Source of the DNA: an uncultured Rhodoferax sp.
Lineage (GTDB): Bacteria; Pseudomonadota; Gammaproteobacteria; Burkholderiales; Burkholderiaceae_C
Length of the DNA: 6,097 bases
Reading direction: 5' to 3'
Assembly (NCBI GenBank): GCA_936943465.1
Contig: CAKZJN010000150.1
Location: forward strand, 1 to 6,097
Shown here piece after piece: positions 5,609 through 6,097 of this stretch (position 1 is the first letter of the stretch; every line of letters begins with the position of its first letter). The notes below the pieces were generated by a model that ran no database searches, was not told where the DNA came from, and saw nothing but the letters and a program-made list of their open reading frames with translations. A program made the position numbers and the translations under genes.

Positions 5609-5723
5609 GCTGGGGAATCCTTAATGCGTGGGTCGGTACAATTGGCGTCCGTTTCCCCCAGGTCTTTCAACCACTCCCCATCCTGTTCGGCGGAGCGAAG
5701 CGGGCGATTTCTAAGGATTTTTC

Positions 5724-6097
5724 ATGAGTTTGAAGTGTGGCATCGTGGGCTTGCCCAACGTCGGTAAGTCGACCCTGTTCAACGCGCTGACCAAGGCGGG
5801 CATTGCGGCGGAGAACTACCCCTTTTGCACGATTGAGCCCAATGTGGGTGTGGTCGAAGTGCCGGACCCGCGTCTGCAGCAACTCGCCGCCATCATCACG
5901 CCGGAGCGCATCGTGCCGGCCATCGTCGAGTTTGTCGATATTGCCGGCTTGGTGGCCGGTGCCAGCACGGGCGAAGGCCTGGGCAATAAGTTTTTGTCGC
6001 ACATCCGCGAGACCGATGCCATCGTGAACGTGGTGCGCTGCTTTGAAGACGACAACGTGATTCACGTCGCCGGCCGGGTGGACCCGATCTCCGACAT
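5724..6097 (+). CDS. ychF: Ribosome-associated ATPase YchF (OLA1 family), N-terminal part (cut by window edge)
   Basis: The first 124 codons of a protein that is usually about 363 residues long are present. The P-loop GLPNVGKST is at residues 9-17, the G2 region NYPFCTIEPN at 31-40 and the G3 motif DIAGL at 72-76, followed by the nearly invariant GASTGEGLGNKFLSHIRETD (79-98) and VVRCFED (103-109). These are diagnostic for YchF, a universally conserved Obg-related P-loop protein that hydrolyses ATP in preference to GTP, binds ribosomes and has been linked to translation and oxidative-stress response. The nucleotide-specificity motif, helical insertion and TGS domain lie outside the window. ATG at 5724 has AAGGA six bases upstream, and the SLKCGIVGLPN start is canonical. 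It is transcribed away from the FIST gene; in related genomes it often follows pth, which is not the case here. Confidence 0.96.
   Translation, partial: MSLKCGIVGLPNVGKSTLFNALTKAGIAAENYPFCTIEPNVGVVEVPDPRLQQLAAIITPERIVPAIVEFVDIAGLVAGASTGEGLGNKFLSHIRETDAIVNVVRCFEDDNVIHVAGRVDPISD

Larger units (their letters stand above)
5542..5723. other. Divergent intergenic region between FIST gene and ychF
   Basis: The region must start transcription in both directions. For ychF, TACAAT at 5637-5642 matches the -10 consensus in five of six bases but has no -35 partner; CTTAAT at 5620-5625 with TTGTAG at 5596-5601 (18-base spacing) is a second weak candidate whose -35 overlaps the palindrome at 5588-5608. 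No convincing minus-strand promoter was found. The good ribosome binding site for FIST lies at 5549-5554 and that for ychF at 5713-5717. Confidence 0.55.

Noticed and set aside
5542..5670. N-terminal extension of the FIST protein from TTG at 5670
   Set aside because: No ribosome site there, the added residues show no FIST similarity, and the ATG at 5541 has GGAGGT at good spacing.
5667..6065. 132-codon open frame on the minus strand opposite ychF
   Set aside because: It is antisense to the diagnostic YchF motifs and has no domain; a codon-bias shadow.
1..6097. CRISPR array, transposase, tRNA, toxin-antitoxin or phage genes
   Set aside because: No regularly spaced repeats, transposase motifs, tRNA-like cloverleaf or paired small toxin/antitoxin frames were found on either strand.

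Overview
The window reads as a chromosomal segment of a betaproteobacterium, most likely Burkholderiales and close to Comamonadaceae. This rests on the gene set (ychF, a UbiH/COQ6-type hydroxylase, a short DsbC and an M61 glycyl aminopeptidase side by side), the moderately high GC content and the wording of the conserved motifs. I could not run a database search, so the placement is recollection plus inference. No rRNA, tRNA, insertion sequence, prophage or CRISPR array is visible.

Left part (1-3893, all on the minus strand). Read in transcription order, the genes are a cytoplasmic receiver-plus-histidine-kinase protein (3893-2670), a flavin-dependent ubiquinone hydroxylase (2617-1466), a periplasmic DsbC-type disulfide isomerase (1438-710) and the N-terminal 237 residues of an M61 peptidase that runs off the left edge. 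Spacings are 52 bp, 27 bp and a 4-bp ATGA overlap. The last three genes look like one operon of envelope, respiration and protein-quality housekeeping functions. The kinase may be co-transcribed ahead of them.

Middle part (3894-5541). A 218-bp divergent region carries an extended -10 promoter and a strong ribosome binding site. That site serves a 12-codon leader ORF whose stop overlaps the start of a 92-residue uncharacterised protein (4112-4390, plus strand). Five bases beyond it, convergently, ends a FIST-domain sensor protein (5541-4396, minus strand). Some FIST proteins (NosP) are heme-based nitric-oxide sensors that act on histidine kinases encoded beside them. The FIST gene, the small protein and the receiver-kinase could therefore form one signalling unit, with FIST sensing a small ligand and the kinase relaying it. 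This is inference from gene neighbourhood and is the most interesting part of the window.

Right part (5542-6097). A 182-bp divergent region with a perfect 8-bp-arm palindrome separates FIST from ychF, which starts at 5724 on the plus strand and continues past the right edge. ychF is a conserved housekeeping ATPase and is probably functionally unrelated to its neighbours.

The kinase, FIST and DsbC genes could each be read further upstream from a TTG codon. In all three cases an internal ATG with a good Shine-Dalgarno sequence, or a better signal peptide fit, was preferred.
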